Below, piece after piece: positions 1 to 8,099 of a stretch of 46,085 nucleotides of DNA. Within the stretch, counting starts at the first letter, position 1. Each line of letters begins with the position of its first letter. Made by a program: the position numbers and the translations under genes. The notes below the pieces were generated by a model. The model had not been told where the DNA came from. It ran no database searches and saw only the letters and a program-made list of their open reading frames with translations. Where the stretch lies: positions 1 through 46,085 of the IMG/VR virus record IMGVR_UViG_3300041955_000186. One strand, written 5' to 3'. Origin of the DNA: a virus.

Positions 1-1475
1 CTGCGGTCGGGTCCGTTAAGAAGTTAGTATCGCACGCGTTGTCCGGCTCGGAGCGAGCCGCCGGTTCGATAGCCAAGACAGTTCGAAGAGCGTTGTCCGC
101 ATCGGAGACCGGCACCGGAGGGCTTACTCGACAGGCGCTGAAAGTGTTGTCTGACTCGGAGACTCCTGTCGGAGCCGTTAGTCGTTTAGTTTCGCACGCG
201 TTGTCCGGCTCGGAGACTCCTTCCGGCCTTCTCGACCGAGTAGTGTCCGTCGTTTTGACTACGGCCAACGATCTTTGGTGGACCGCCGACTACGAAGGCC
301 CGTACCAGTTCTTAGTAACGTTGTTCAAGACTGGTACACGGTCTCTTTCCGGAATAGAGACACCGTCCGGCGGACTGACACTTCAAACGCTCAAGACGTT
401 CTTCGGGTCGGAGACGATCACTGGTTCGCTAACCAAGACGGCTCAAAAGTTCTTCGACGGATCGTCGACAATAGTCGGAGTCGTAAGTAAGTTGGTGTCT
501 CACGGCTTGTTCGGCTCCGAAACTCCGTCGGCCGGATTGACTCGTCAACAGTCGACGACGTTGAGTGGGACTGAGCAACCGAGTGGACAGCTTGTCAAGA
601 GCCCAAACGTTTCGGTGTCCGGTGAGTTGCCGACGACCGGAGGACTGTTCAAGGCGACGACACACTTAATAGCCGCTTCCTTGACGCCTTCGGGACTACT
701 CGGATACGCACACACGATAGTCGTGAGTTTGTCGGCCGTGTTGACGTCGACGGGAAGCGTAGTTCGTCAAGTAGCTAGCTATTTGACCGGGTCGACCGAG
801 TTGGACGGGTCGGTAAGCAAGACTGCCGAAACCGAGTTCGACGTAGTTGAGACTCCGTCGGGAGTTCTCTCGAAGGAACCGGAAGTTCAACTGTCGGCCG
901 AGGTCGACTCGAGTGTTTCGTTGACCAAGCAGTCTACGAAGTCCGTAGACGGGTCGACGATCGTAGTCGGGTCGCTAGTCAGAAGTGCGAACGTAGGCGT
1001 TCGAGGAGTTCTGTCGGCGGTCGCCGACTTGGTCAAGCGGGCGGACACGGCGTTGTCCGGGTCCGAAACTCCTTCCGGTTCGTTGACCATGATTAACGCC
1101 TTCGTCGTACGGTTTGAGGTGACACTGGCAACGGCCGGAGGGATCGTCAAACAGGCTAGCAAACAGCTTGCGGCGACGGTTCAAGCGTCCGGAGGACTTC
1201 GAAAGGCAGTCACCAAGAGTTTTACGGCCGTGTCCGACTTCGTCGGTTCGTTGACGATTTGGACGAACACTTTCATACAGCCGGTCGTCGAGTTCTACGC
1301 AAGAGTACGTCAGGCGGTGTTCGAGTTGGTGTTTCGAGCTACGACGTTCGCTACTGCTTCTCGTCAAGCGACGTTCGATTCCGTCGGAAGAGCGTCGGAC
1401 TTCCAGTCCGACGCTCGAACGGCTCAGTTCCAAGCGGAGGAAAGAGTGCCGATGTTCAAGGCGGTAGTTCAGTGA
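1..1475 (+). CDS. 18-residue-repeat structural protein (5' end outside window)
   Basis: The frame is open from the left edge (first complete codon at base 3), so the start is not in the window; a TTG at 39 is only an internal codon. Nearly all of the protein is an imperfect 18-residue repeat with a core like SGSETPSG, a basic residue at repeat position 1 and Gly at position 15. The last 70 or so residues change to a charged Arg/Phe/Ala-rich segment. No family recognised. Such regular short repeats suggest a stacked beta structure or fibre (inference). It lies directly upstream of the portal and its TGA overlaps the GTG of the next gene (GTGA at 1472), so it belongs to the head/portal operon. 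Finding a repeat fibre between the presumed terminase and the portal is unusual. Confidence 0.75.
   Translation, partial: AVGSVKKLVSHALSGSERAAGSIAKTVRRALSASETGTGGLTRQALKVLSDSETPVGAVSRLVSHALSGSETPSGLLDRVVSVVLTTANDLWWTADYEGPYQFLVTLFKTGTRSLSGIETPSGGLTLQTLKTFFGSETITGSLTKTAQKFFDGSSTIVGVVSKLVSHGLFGSETPSAGLTRQQSTTLSGTEQPSGQLVKSPNVSVSGELPTTGGLFKATTHLIAASLTPSGLLGYAHTIVVSLSAVLTSTGSVVRQVASYLTGSTELDGSVSKTAETEFDVVETPSGVLSKEPEVQLSAEVDSSVSLTKQSTKSVDGSTIVVGSLVRSANVGVRGVLSAVADLVKRADTALSGSETPSGSLTMINAFVVRFEVTLATAGGIVKQASKQLAATVQASGGLRKAVTKSFTAVSDFVGSLTIWTNTFIQPVVEFYARVRQAVFELVFRATTFATASRQATFDSVGRASDFQSDARTAQFQAEERVPMFKAVVQ
21..1256 (+). repeat. tandem 54-bp (18-codon) degenerate repeats
   Basis: About 18 units in phase. 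Clear copies include RLVSHALSGSETPSGLLD, KLVSHGLFGSETPSAGLT and KRADTALSGSETPSGSLT. The register is interrupted by an insert of about 30 residues with WW and Tyr residues (around 270-340) and by 2-residue insertions near 720 and 1100. Several copies also share near-identical DNA (cgcacgcgttgtccggctcg occurs twice), pointing to expansion by duplication. Confidence 0.85.
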
Positions 1476-1816
1476 GTTCCGAGAGATACGGCGTACTCGC
1501 GACCGATCCCCCCGTGTGGGAAATGGGGACCGGCGAGTCGTGGCCGCTGTCGTTCGACTTCTCTCCGGCTATGGCTCCCGGAGACACGGTGTCTTTGCCG
1601 ACGTATTCTCTCGTCGACGTTACCGGTAGGTCCGATCCCGGACAAGGTACTGCGGTTACGTTTACTGCGACGCCGATGATTTCCGGCAACGTAGTGACGA
1701 TCATGGTATCCGGCTCGTCGTTGGCCGCCGGCGACGAATACTTGCTCTTGGTCGGAGCTACGTTGGCTACCGGCAAGAAGGTAGTCATGGGACTGACGAT
1801 AAAGGTCCCGCTGTGA
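1472..1816 (+). CDS. small beta-rich virion-associated protein
   Basis: A 114-residue protein. The GTG at 1472 is chosen because it overlaps the upstream TGA by four bases, the coupling used throughout this genome, and no better start lies nearby. The sequence alternates short hydrophobic strands with Gly/Pro/Ser turns and has almost no charged helix, consistent with an immunoglobulin-like or beta-sandwich fold (inference). It lies between the repeat protein and the portal, so it may be an accessory to the repeat protein. Its own stop overlaps the portal start (GTGA). No family recognised. Confidence 0.8.
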   Translation: MSSERYGVLATDPPVWEMGTGESWPLSFDFSPAMAPGDTVSLPTYSLVDVTGRSDPGQGTAVTFTATPMISGNVVTIMVSGSSLAAGDEYLLLVGATLATGKKVVMGLTIKVPL

Positions 1817-3114
1817 CGGTTCGGACCAACGTTCAACGCCGAAGTGCGAACATCGGCGGAAGCAACTGGTACGGCCAGTACGGCGATCCGGCGGTGATTC
1901 CTCCGAACAGCGCGTGGGGCCGTTCGATGGCCGGCGTGGTCGTGAACGAACGCAGCGTCGTATCGTTAATGGCTGTATTTTCGTGCTTGCGCGTCCTCGG
2001 AGACGCCGCGACGTTGCTTACACCGCGCTGTTACCACAAGATGCCGGCCGGTGTAGCCGACGTCGAGGTCGATCCTCCCGAAGTGGTTACCGATCCGTAC
2101 GCCGACATATCACTTCGCGACGGAACGTTCCGTCAGGTCGCCAGTCTCGGACTCAACGGTAACTTGGTGAAGCACGTAGTGGACCGCGACTCGCGCATGT
2201 TGCCGTCGCAGGTCGAACTTCTCAATCCCGGAGCCCTTCGAGTCGACCGTGTCGAAGGTCACAAGCGTTACTCGATGGGTCCGGTCGGAAAGGTCATCCC
2301 TCCGGAGGACATTGTCCATGTTCCGTGGGTAGCTCTTCCCGACGGACTGGTCGGACTGAATCCGATCGAAGTCGGCGCTATGGGTCTCGGTATAGCCATA
2401 GCGTCGGAGGAGTATTCGTCTCGTTACTTCGCGCAAGGAATGCACCCGTCCGGCATCCTGTCTTTCGGCAAGACCATGCAGCAGGCCGACATGGACCGGA
2501 TGCAGAAGAAGTTGTCGGTAGAGCACGGCGGTCTAGCGCAGTCGTTCACTCCGATAGTGCTCGACGCCGAGGCTCACTGGGAGTCCATAGCGGTGTCGCC
2601 GCAGGCAGCGCAGTTGCTCGAGAGTCGTTCGTTCTCGAAGCAAGAGATAGCCGGATTTTACGGCGTGCCGATGTATCTTCTCGGAGACGTGAGCGACCGA
2701 GGCGGTACGTGGCTCAAGGGTGTTCAGGAAATGATTCTCGCCTTCGTGACGTTCGCTCTTAGCGGATACACGCAGCGCGTGGACGAAGCCGACACCGCGC
2801 TGTGTCCTCCGGGATACTACGTAAAGCGCAACGTCGGAGAGTTGGTTCGGACCAACGACGAAATGTTGTCTCGTCTTATCATGGTTCTCCGCAACGCTAG
2901 CGCGGCGAGTCCTAACGAGATTCGACCGCTAGTCAACCTGCCGAGGTCCGAAGAGGAAGGCGCCGACAGCTTGTTCGCTCCGTTGAACTCGAGTCAAAGC
3001 GACTGGGCGAAGCCGGGATTCGAAGGTGCCGTACCCGACGAGGAGCCGAGCGGAGCGCAACCGAGCAACTCGGGCGGTTCCGCTTCTGGCGGAACGCCGG
3101 TTCAGGGACAATAA
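1813..3114 (+). CDS. portal protein (HK97 family)
   Basis: A 433-residue protein that forms the dodecameric ring at the head vertex through which DNA enters and leaves. The length is normal for HK97/phage-portal proteins. Visible hallmarks are the N-terminal helix with VVSLMAVFSCLRVLGDAATL, the DIVHVPW and GLNPIEV stretches of the wing, and the FSKQEIAGFYGVPMYLLGD motif of the stem/clip region. The C-terminal 60 residues are Ser/Gly/Pro-rich and probably disordered. GTG start with a 4-base overlap to the upstream gene. It is followed directly by the protease and capsid genes, as expected for a HK97-like head module. Confidence 0.95.
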   Translation: MTVRTNVQRRSANIGGSNWYGQYGDPAVIPPNSAWGRSMAGVVVNERSVVSLMAVFSCLRVLGDAATLLTPRCYHKMPAGVADVEVDPPEVVTDPYADISLRDGTFRQVASLGLNGNLVKHVVDRDSRMLPSQVELLNPGALRVDRVEGHKRYSMGPVGKVIPPEDIVHVPWVALPDGLVGLNPIEVGAMGLGIAIASEEYSSRYFAQGMHPSGILSFGKTMQQADMDRMQKKLSVEHGGLAQSFTPIVLDAEAHWESIAVSPQAAQLLESRSFSKQEIAGFYGVPMYLLGDVSDRGGTWLKGVQEMILAFVTFALSGYTQRVDEADTALCPPGYYVKRNVGELVRTNDEMLSRLIMVLRNASAASPNEIRPLVNLPRSEEEGADSLFAPLNSSQSDWAKPGFEGAVPDEEPSGAQPSNSGGSASGGTPVQGQ

Positions 3115-3125
3115 GGAGTAGGGGT

Positions 3126-4802
3126 ATGACCTACGAGGAACAAGTGCGCGCCAAGTACACGGCGGAGCAACTCGACGACATGCTCGCCGCTGGGCACGCG
3201 TTCAAGAATCCCGACGGCGACCCTAGCTACCCGATAGGTGACGTTCAGGACTTGAAGCGAGCCATCAAGGCAGTGGGACGCGGAAACGCCGACCACGACT
3301 CCATTCGTAAGTACGTGATCGGTCGCGCCAAAGACCTCGGAGAGTCTGCTCTGATTCCCGACAACTGGAACTCCGACGGGTCGCTGTCCGACGAAGAGAA
3401 GGCTCTTCCGAAGTCGTGGCAGAAGCGCGACGCCGACATGACGTACAACGACGCACAGTCGATAGTTCAGGCCGCGATCATAGAGTCGTTGTCAACTTCG
3501 ACTAGCTGGAAGTCGGACGACGACGACAGTTACGTTTACGTGCAGGACATGACGGACGAATGGGTCGTGTACTCGATCGACTGGAACGGGCCGATGTACA
3601 AGGTCACGTACGAAGTCGACGGTTCCGGCAAGGTGACACTCGGCGATCCGCAAGAAGTACAGCGCGTAACGTCTTACGAGCCTGCTCCTCGGTCGAGAGT
3701 TTCGGCTACGCTCACGCCGAAGGGATTCGTCGCTCTTCACGAGTGGCGCACTCCGTGCGACGCGTTGTTTCAGGTGAGGGACGCGGCGGCAGACAATACG
3801 GCGCACTTCGTCGGATACCCTTCGACCACCGAGACCGGATACGACGTCGTGGACTTCCTCGGCGCCTACACCGAGACGATTCGTGGTGGAGCGTTCAACA
3901 AGACCCTCCGCGAGAGTGACAGCATTCCGCTGTTGTCCGACCACATGGGCGTTCCGATGGCCTCTACGGGGTCCGGGACTTCGCGTTTGGCCGAAGACGC
4001 CGTCGGTCTTCGCAACGAAGCCGATCTAGACCGTCGTCAGAGCATCACGAACGACGTGTGCATCGCCATGGAGCGCGGCGACCTCACGAAAATGTCGTTC
4101 GCGTTCTCGGCCGTTCGGCAGGACTGGAGCGAAGACTATACTCAGCGGTCGGTCGCCGAAGTTCGGCTGTACGACACTAGCGTCGTGACGTTCCCGGCGA
4201 ACCCGACTACTACGGCGGCTCTCCGTTCGGAAATGCGACAGGCCATGGGTCGCGAAGGCGTCGGCCTGTTGTGGTCGGTTCGTAGCGCCCTCGACCAGTT
4301 GGCCGAGAAGCGCGAGCTTCCGTCGGACTCCGAGCCGGTCGTGGAGGCAGCTCTCAAGGCTTTGCAAGCAGCCGACGACGCTATCGTGTCTCGCTACGGC
4401 TGTCAGGGTCGTGGCCGTACGTTGATAGTCGCCGGCATTCTCAACGACCTGTTGACCGAGGTACGCGCTGGAAAGGCTCTGTCTTCGGCCAAGGAGACAC
4501 TACTTCGGCAGGCACTCGAGGCACTGCAAGAGGCCGACACTCAGCTCGGGCGTGCCACCAGCTCCGTGCAGTCGGTAGTCGACACGGCGTCGAAGCCGAA
4601 GACCGACACGAACGAAGGCGACCCGAAGAACACTACCGGTGGAGCGGACGCGGGCGGTCAGACTACCGGAGCGTCGGGAGCTAGCGGCGCCGGCGTTACC
4701 AGCTTAAATCCGGCGGACGGCGCAGGACCGCGGTCTAAGCCTCTTCCGAAGTCGGTACGCGACACGCAAAAGCTAGCCGCCAGGTTGCGAGGGTGGTCGT
4801 GA
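3126..4802 (+). CDS. prohead protease with N-terminal extension (HK97 / peptidase U35 family)
   Basis: At 558 residues it is much longer than a stand-alone prohead protease (about 200). Residues 1-100 are a charged helical domain of the kind found on actinophage proteases (AGHAFKNPDGDPSYPIGD). Residues 100-185 look like a separate small domain. The protease runs from about 195 to 370. His273 (LLSDHMG) and Ser324 (LTKMSFAFSAV) match the family catalytic pair, and VVTFPANP is the usual end of the fold. Residues 370-558 are helical then Gly/Ala/Thr-rich and could act as an internal scaffold (inference). The SD-like AAGGAG lies just before the ATG. Confidence 0.9.
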   Translation: MTYEEQVRAKYTAEQLDDMLAAGHAFKNPDGDPSYPIGDVQDLKRAIKAVGRGNADHDSIRKYVIGRAKDLGESALIPDNWNSDGSLSDEEKALPKSWQKRDADMTYNDAQSIVQAAIIESLSTSTSWKSDDDDSYVYVQDMTDEWVVYSIDWNGPMYKVTYEVDGSGKVTLGDPQEVQRVTSYEPAPRSRVSATLTPKGFVALHEWRTPCDALFQVRDAAADNTAHFVGYPSTTETGYDVVDFLGAYTETIRGGAFNKTLRESDSIPLLSDHMGVPMASTGSGTSRLAEDAVGLRNEADLDRRQSITNDVCIAMERGDLTKMSFAFSAVRQDWSEDYTQRSVAEVRLYDTSVVTFPANPTTTAALRSEMRQAMGREGVGLLWSVRSALDQLAEKRELPSDSEPVVEAALKALQAADDAIVSRYGCQGRGRTLIVAGILNDLLTEVRAGKALSSAKETLLRQALEALQEADTQLGRATSSVQSVVDTASKPKTDTNEGDPKNTTGGADAGGQTTGASGASGAGVTSLNPADGAGPRSKPLPKSVRDTQKLAARLRGWS

Positions 4803-5164
4803 ACGTAGCTTTCGACGTTGACGGTACTATCGACAGCTTCCCGCGCGAGTTTCAGTCGCTGTGCTCGGCCCTCGAGGCGGCAGGGCACCACGTGATAATC
4901 GTTACCGGCGTCGGCGGTACAGAAGTGACGCCGGACGACGTAGTGGCCAAGAAGCAGTACCTGGCTTCTCTCGGAATCACCATGTATTCGCAGGTAATCG
5001 TGTGTGCTCACGGAGAGAAGTCCGACGAAGACATAGCTACCGAGAAACAACAGGTGATCGAAGAGAACGACATTCACATGTTGTTTGACAACGATAAGAG
5101 GAACGTGAAGGCGGCGGCTGCGGTAGGGGTCCCGGCTCTGCTTCTCTGGAACAGCAAGCAGTAA
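4799..5164 (+). CDS. HAD-superfamily phosphatase-like protein
   Basis: A 121-residue protein. I place the start at the GTG of 4799, which forms a GTGA overlap with the protease stop; a GTG at 4793 is also possible. It begins with the HAD motif I DVDGT (nucleophile Asp and acid/base Asp two residues apart) and has motif II-like IIVTGVGG. The VIEENDIHMLFDNDKRNVKAAAAVGVPALLLW segment is typical of the motif IV acidic region (DNDKRN). No cap domain fits in this length. The expected activity is hydrolysis of a small phosphate ester; the substrate is unknown. The position between protease and capsid is odd for a metabolic enzyme. Confidence 0.8.
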   Translation: MNVAFDVDGTIDSFPREFQSLCSALEAAGHHVIIVTGVGGTEVTPDDVVAKKQYLASLGITMYSQVIVCAHGEKSDEDIATEKQQVIEENDIHMLFDNDKRNVKAAAAVGVPALLLWNSKQ

Positions 5165-5246
5165 CGGCTCGTACGGTGTACGCCGGTTCGACTCCGGCGG
5201 CGAGCACTCAGACCCGAACCGAAGCGCCGGACCTCGGAGAACCACT

Positions 5247-5266
5247 CTCTCGTACGCGAACGAGAG
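5247..5266 (+). other. hairpin in the leader before the capsid gene
   Basis: Perfect 7-bp inverted repeat CTCTCGT / ACGAGAG with a 6-base loop, in the 171-base gap between the HAD gene and the capsid gene. No T-tract follows, so it is not a classical terminator. An mRNA-stability or processing element in front of the most highly expressed gene is more likely (inference). Confidence 0.35.
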
Positions 5267-5335
5267 CGCCGGGCTCGAGGAACCACCCTGTAGGTCAGGT
5301 CCGCAACAGCAACACACCTACAAGGAGACACAACA

Positions 5336-6865
5336 ATGGCTCGCAGTTCAAGAAAGTTGCTCGCACGGCGTGACGCGGCGATCGCTTCTATAGAAGCTCT
5401 CGCCAAGCTCGCGACCACCGAGGACCGCGAACTGACGCCGGAGGAAGTCCAGAAGCGCGACCGCTTCGAACGTACGGCCCGCAAGCTCGAGAAGCGTGCA
5501 GTTACTGCACGCGTCGACGAGAGAGTGGCCAAGCGCGAGAAGGCGGCCGAGGCTCGTACGGACCTCGGGACCGACTCCGCCCCTACGAACAGCAAGGGCG
5601 GGGCCGTCAAGGTCACGGGTAGCGAACGCGTGTACCGCGAAGGCGGACCGTATCACTACCTGACCGACCTGACGCAGAAGGCTCTCGGGAACTCCGACGC
5701 AGCCGAGCGGCTTGCCCGCCACGCCAAGGAAGTCGCAGTCGAGGCTTCCGAAGCCGAGGCGCGCATCCGTTCGGGGTCCGCTCGTCCGTTCGACCGTTAC
5801 TTCGTGCGGCAGGTCCGCGCGGGTATGGGCGCCTCCGGCGCCGGCCCGTACGAGGCTCAGTTCCGCGCCTTGTCGACGGCCGCCGGTAGCGGTGGCGAGT
5901 TCGTCCCGCCCGCGTACCTCACGGCTAAGTTCGTGCCGTTCGCTCGACCGGGTCGTCCGTTCGCCGACTCGTGTACGTCCGAAGAGCTTCCGCCCGGCAC
6001 CATGTCCATCAACATCCCGAAGGTCTACGGAGGGACTGCGGTGGAGACACAGGGCACCGGGAACCCGCGTTCACAGAACGTGGGCGTGCAGGACACCGAC
6101 CTCGAGACCGAATACGTCACGTTCCCCGTCGTGACCGTGGCCGGTCAGCAGGTCTTGTCCTTGCAGCTCCTCGAGCGTTCCCCTGTTCCGTTCGACGACG
6201 TGACGTTCCGCGACCTCACTCTCGCCCTGGCTCAGAAGGTGGACTTCAAGTGCATCGCTGGCCCCGGCGCTGGTGACGTTCTCGGCGCGCTGAACACGCC
6301 GAACGTGGTCTCGGTGGAGTGGGACGCCGTCGAAGAGGGCGATGCAGGCGTCATCCCTGACCTTCTCGGAGCCCTTTCGGGTGCCAAGGCGGCAGTGGCC
6401 AGCCAGCGGTTCTTGCCCGCCACGCACGTGTTCTTCACTCCCGATCGTTGGGAGTGGGTCGAGCAACAGACCGACAAGAACGGCCGTCCTTTGATCGTTC
6501 CGACGACAAACGGCCCGTTCAACGTCGCGCAGGTTGCTCCCGAAGCCGGAATCGCCGAAGGCGAAACTGGTGGACGCATCCAGGGCCTTCGTTCGTTCCA
6601 GGACTTCAACATCCCGGCGAACCTCGGCGAGGGTGCGAACCAGGACGCGATCGTGGTCGCCAAGATGGACGACTTGTATCTGTACGAGTCGCCGATCGTG
6701 GCACGCGCACTTCCGCAGACGCTCGGGCAGCAACTGTCCGTCGTCCTACAGGTGTACGAGTACATGGCATACACGGCGGCTAGATACCCCGTGTCGGTCG
6801 CGTACGTTACCGGCACCTACCTGACGAACCCGGTGGCCTTCACCGGCGTTACCGTCACTCCCTGA
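5336..6865 (+). CDS. major capsid protein (HK97 fold, with N-terminal scaffold region)
   Basis: A 509-residue protein. The ATG is preceded by a good ribosome site (aaggagacacaac). Residues 1-180 are highly charged and helical, resembling the delta/scaffold domain removed by the protease encoded upstream. From about 185 (STAAGSGGEFVPPAYLT) the sequence has the usual phage-capsid pattern: FVPPAY at the N-arm, a P-domain spine, ETEYVTFPVVTVAGQQVLS, LERSPVPFDDVTFRDL and the C-terminal DLYLYESPIVARALPQTLG region. About 310 residues remain after the scaffold part, normal for a HK97 capsid. Cleavage near residue 180 is inferred. Confidence 0.93.
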   Translation: MARSSRKLLARRDAAIASIEALAKLATTEDRELTPEEVQKRDRFERTARKLEKRAVTARVDERVAKREKAAEARTDLGTDSAPTNSKGGAVKVTGSERVYREGGPYHYLTDLTQKALGNSDAAERLARHAKEVAVEASEAEARIRSGSARPFDRYFVRQVRAGMGASGAGPYEAQFRALSTAAGSGGEFVPPAYLTAKFVPFARPGRPFADSCTSEELPPGTMSINIPKVYGGTAVETQGTGNPRSQNVGVQDTDLETEYVTFPVVTVAGQQVLSLQLLERSPVPFDDVTFRDLTLALAQKVDFKCIAGPGAGDVLGALNTPNVVSVEWDAVEEGDAGVIPDLLGALSGAKAAVASQRFLPATHVFFTPDRWEWVEQQTDKNGRPLIVPTTNGPFNVAQVAPEAGIAEGETGGRIQGLRSFQDFNIPANLGEGANQDAIVVAKMDDLYLYESPIVARALPQTLGQQLSVVLQVYEYMAYTAARYPVSVAYVTGTYLTNPVAFTGVTVTP

Positions 6866-6902
6866 CCGAACTAGGTCCGGGACAGCCTCACAGGAGGAAG
6901 AC

Positions 6903-7073
6903 GTGGAGAACGAAACACAGTCGGACACCAACGTGACCGAACGACCGGGCGAATCATCGCCCCTGGCCGAACGACGTCGTCTGGCGCGTTTCGTTCGTCC
7001 GCGCCGACACACTCGCCATCCGGCGGGATGTGCCGAACGCGCAGTCGACGAAAGTCCTCGCGAGTACACCTGA
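6903..7073 (+). CDS. small basic protein after capsid
   Basis: A 56-residue protein starting at GTG 6903 behind an excellent ribosome site (aggaggaagac). It begins MENETQSDTN and then becomes Arg-rich (AERRRLARFVRPRRHTRH). Two Cys/His clusters are not enough to call a zinc finger. It follows the capsid gene by 37 bases and precedes a strongly structured RNA region. Function unknown. The strong initiation signal and open frame argue that it is real. Confidence 0.65.
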   Translation: MENETQSDTNVTERPGESSPLAERRRLARFVRPRRHTRHPAGCAERAVDESPREYT

Positions 7074-7076
7074 ACC

Positions 7077-7145
7077 CCGTACGCTTTCGAGCGTACGGTA
7101 GCGGCGGTCGGACTTCTCAGGTGGGTCCTTCTCAGAGACCGCCGC
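7077..7145 (+). other. double hairpin RNA element upstream of tRNA-Gln
   Basis: Two consecutive stems. The first is a perfect 9-bp stem at 7077-7098 closed by a TTCG tetraloop. The second is a 9-bp stem GCGGCGGTC (7101-7109) / GACCGCCGC (7137-7145) enclosing an inner GGAC/GTCC pairing and two copies of CTTCTCAG. No T-tract follows. It sits between the capsid/small-gene transcript and the tRNA, so it may be a processing signal for tRNA release, a 3' stabiliser of capsid mRNA, or a weak terminator (inference). Confidence 0.55.
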
Positions 7146-7149
7146 ACGC

Positions 7150-7221
7150 ACCGGGATAGTTCAATGGCAGAACGCGGGCCTCTGGAGTCCGATGTTGGAG
7201 GTTCGAGCCCTTCTCCCGGTA
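7150..7221 (+). tRNA. tRNA-Gln (anticodon CTG)
   Basis: Folds as a full cloverleaf. The acceptor ACCGGGA/TCCCGGT has 7 of 7 pairs. The D-stem is GTTC/GAAC. The anticodon stem CGGGC/GTCCG (one G-T pair) closes a 7-base loop CTCTGGA with anticodon CTG at 7182-7184, reading CAG. The T-stem GGAGG/CCTTC carries a TTCGAGC loop. Discriminator is A; CCA is not encoded. The gene is embedded in the structural operon, so it is presumably cut out of the polycistronic transcript. Confidence 0.95.
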
Positions 7222-7261
7222 CTCGAGACAAACGAAACGAACCCGAAAGGAAACCTTCGGC

Positions 7262-8098
7262 ATGGTGACTAGCATTTACACACCGCAGTTCGACGTGGGC
7301 GACGGAAGCGACGGAGAACTCGTCTTCGACGGACACGCGACTGTTCTCGGAGTGGAGCCGGCCGGACCCGAAGACGGGCCTTGGACGTACACGCTTACAC
7401 AGTCCGACGTTCGCGCCACTGCCATTACGGTCGACGCCGACGTGGCAGTCCTTGTGCCCTCCGGGTGCAAGATTCGATCGCAGCAGCCCATTCGTGGAGC
7501 CGGCGGGGTCATTTCGGCCGACGGGGCCGGTCAAGCCGGCGGCGTCGCTACGGCTACCGACGGTGGAGCTGGAACCGACGCTACGGCTTGCCTAGCCGGC
7601 CCTGCCGGCGACGGTGGCGCGGCGGGTGGAGATTCAGCCGGCGCGGCAGGTACTGCCGGAACGCTCACGGCTCCGACTGCCGGGTCCGTTCACGACTTCT
7701 CGTTCGCTCTCTTCGGCTTGCTCGTCACTGCTACCAACGGCGTGTCGCAGCCGGAAGGCGCACCGGGCGGCGGCGCGGGTGCCGGCGACGGTACCAAGAC
7801 TGGCGGCGACGGCGGACCCGGTGGCGGCGAGTTGTTCGTCTGTGCTCCGGCTCTCGTCGGTACGTTGGCGATCACGGCTCGAGGTGCTTCCGGTAAGGCT
7901 GCTCAAGCTTCCGGCAACGGCGGTGGCGGCGGCGGTGGCGGCGGCGGTCACATCACGCTCGCCATTTCGCACGACATAGGGACCAACGTGGTTACCGACG
8001 TGTCCGGTGGTTCGGCCGGAGCGAAGCAAGGTACCGGAACGGTCGGCACCGCCGGCACCGCCGGAACCGTGGACGTGCTCGGACCCTGTCAGGTCTGA
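7262..8098 (+). CDS. glycine-rich virion protein
   Basis: A 278-residue protein, ATG with an upstream AAAGG ribosome site. Residues 1-80 form a normal beta-rich domain (VFDGHATVLGVEPAG). From about 80 to 265 Gly/Ala/Thr dominate, with repeats such as GGAGTDATA, GDGGPGGGE, an uninterrupted run of ten Gly and TVGTAGTAGTVDV. Poly-Gly stretches of this sort occur in phage receptor-binding tips (polyglycine-II helices) and in collar or decoration proteins. The location just after the capsid favours a decoration or head-fibre role (inference). Confidence 0.75.
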   Translation: MVTSIYTPQFDVGDGSDGELVFDGHATVLGVEPAGPEDGPWTYTLTQSDVRATAITVDADVAVLVPSGCKIRSQQPIRGAGGVISADGAGQAGGVATATDGGAGTDATACLAGPAGDGGAAGGDSAGAAGTAGTLTAPTAGSVHDFSFALFGLLVTATNGVSQPEGAPGGGAGAGDGTKTGGDGGPGGGELFVCAPALVGTLAITARGASGKAAQASGNGGGGGGGGGGHITLAISHDIGTNVVTDVSGGSAGAKQGTGTVGTAGTAGTVDVLGPCQV

Positions 8099-8099
8099 C

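Noticed and set aside
975-1433. Antisense frame inside the repeat protein
   Set aside because: Arg/Ser-rich repeat shadow of the 54-bp repeats.
5182-5206. A tRNA T-arm-like sequence (GCCGG TTCGACT CCGGC then GGCGAGC A)
   Set aside because: No matching D-arm, anticodon arm or full acceptor strand could be found upstream; the best 5' strand pairs only 5 of 7 and lies inside the HAD gene. At most a remnant.
6071-6733. Long antisense frame inside the capsid gene
   Set aside because: Mirror of the capsid codon pattern without start signal or motif; the capsid frame is certain.
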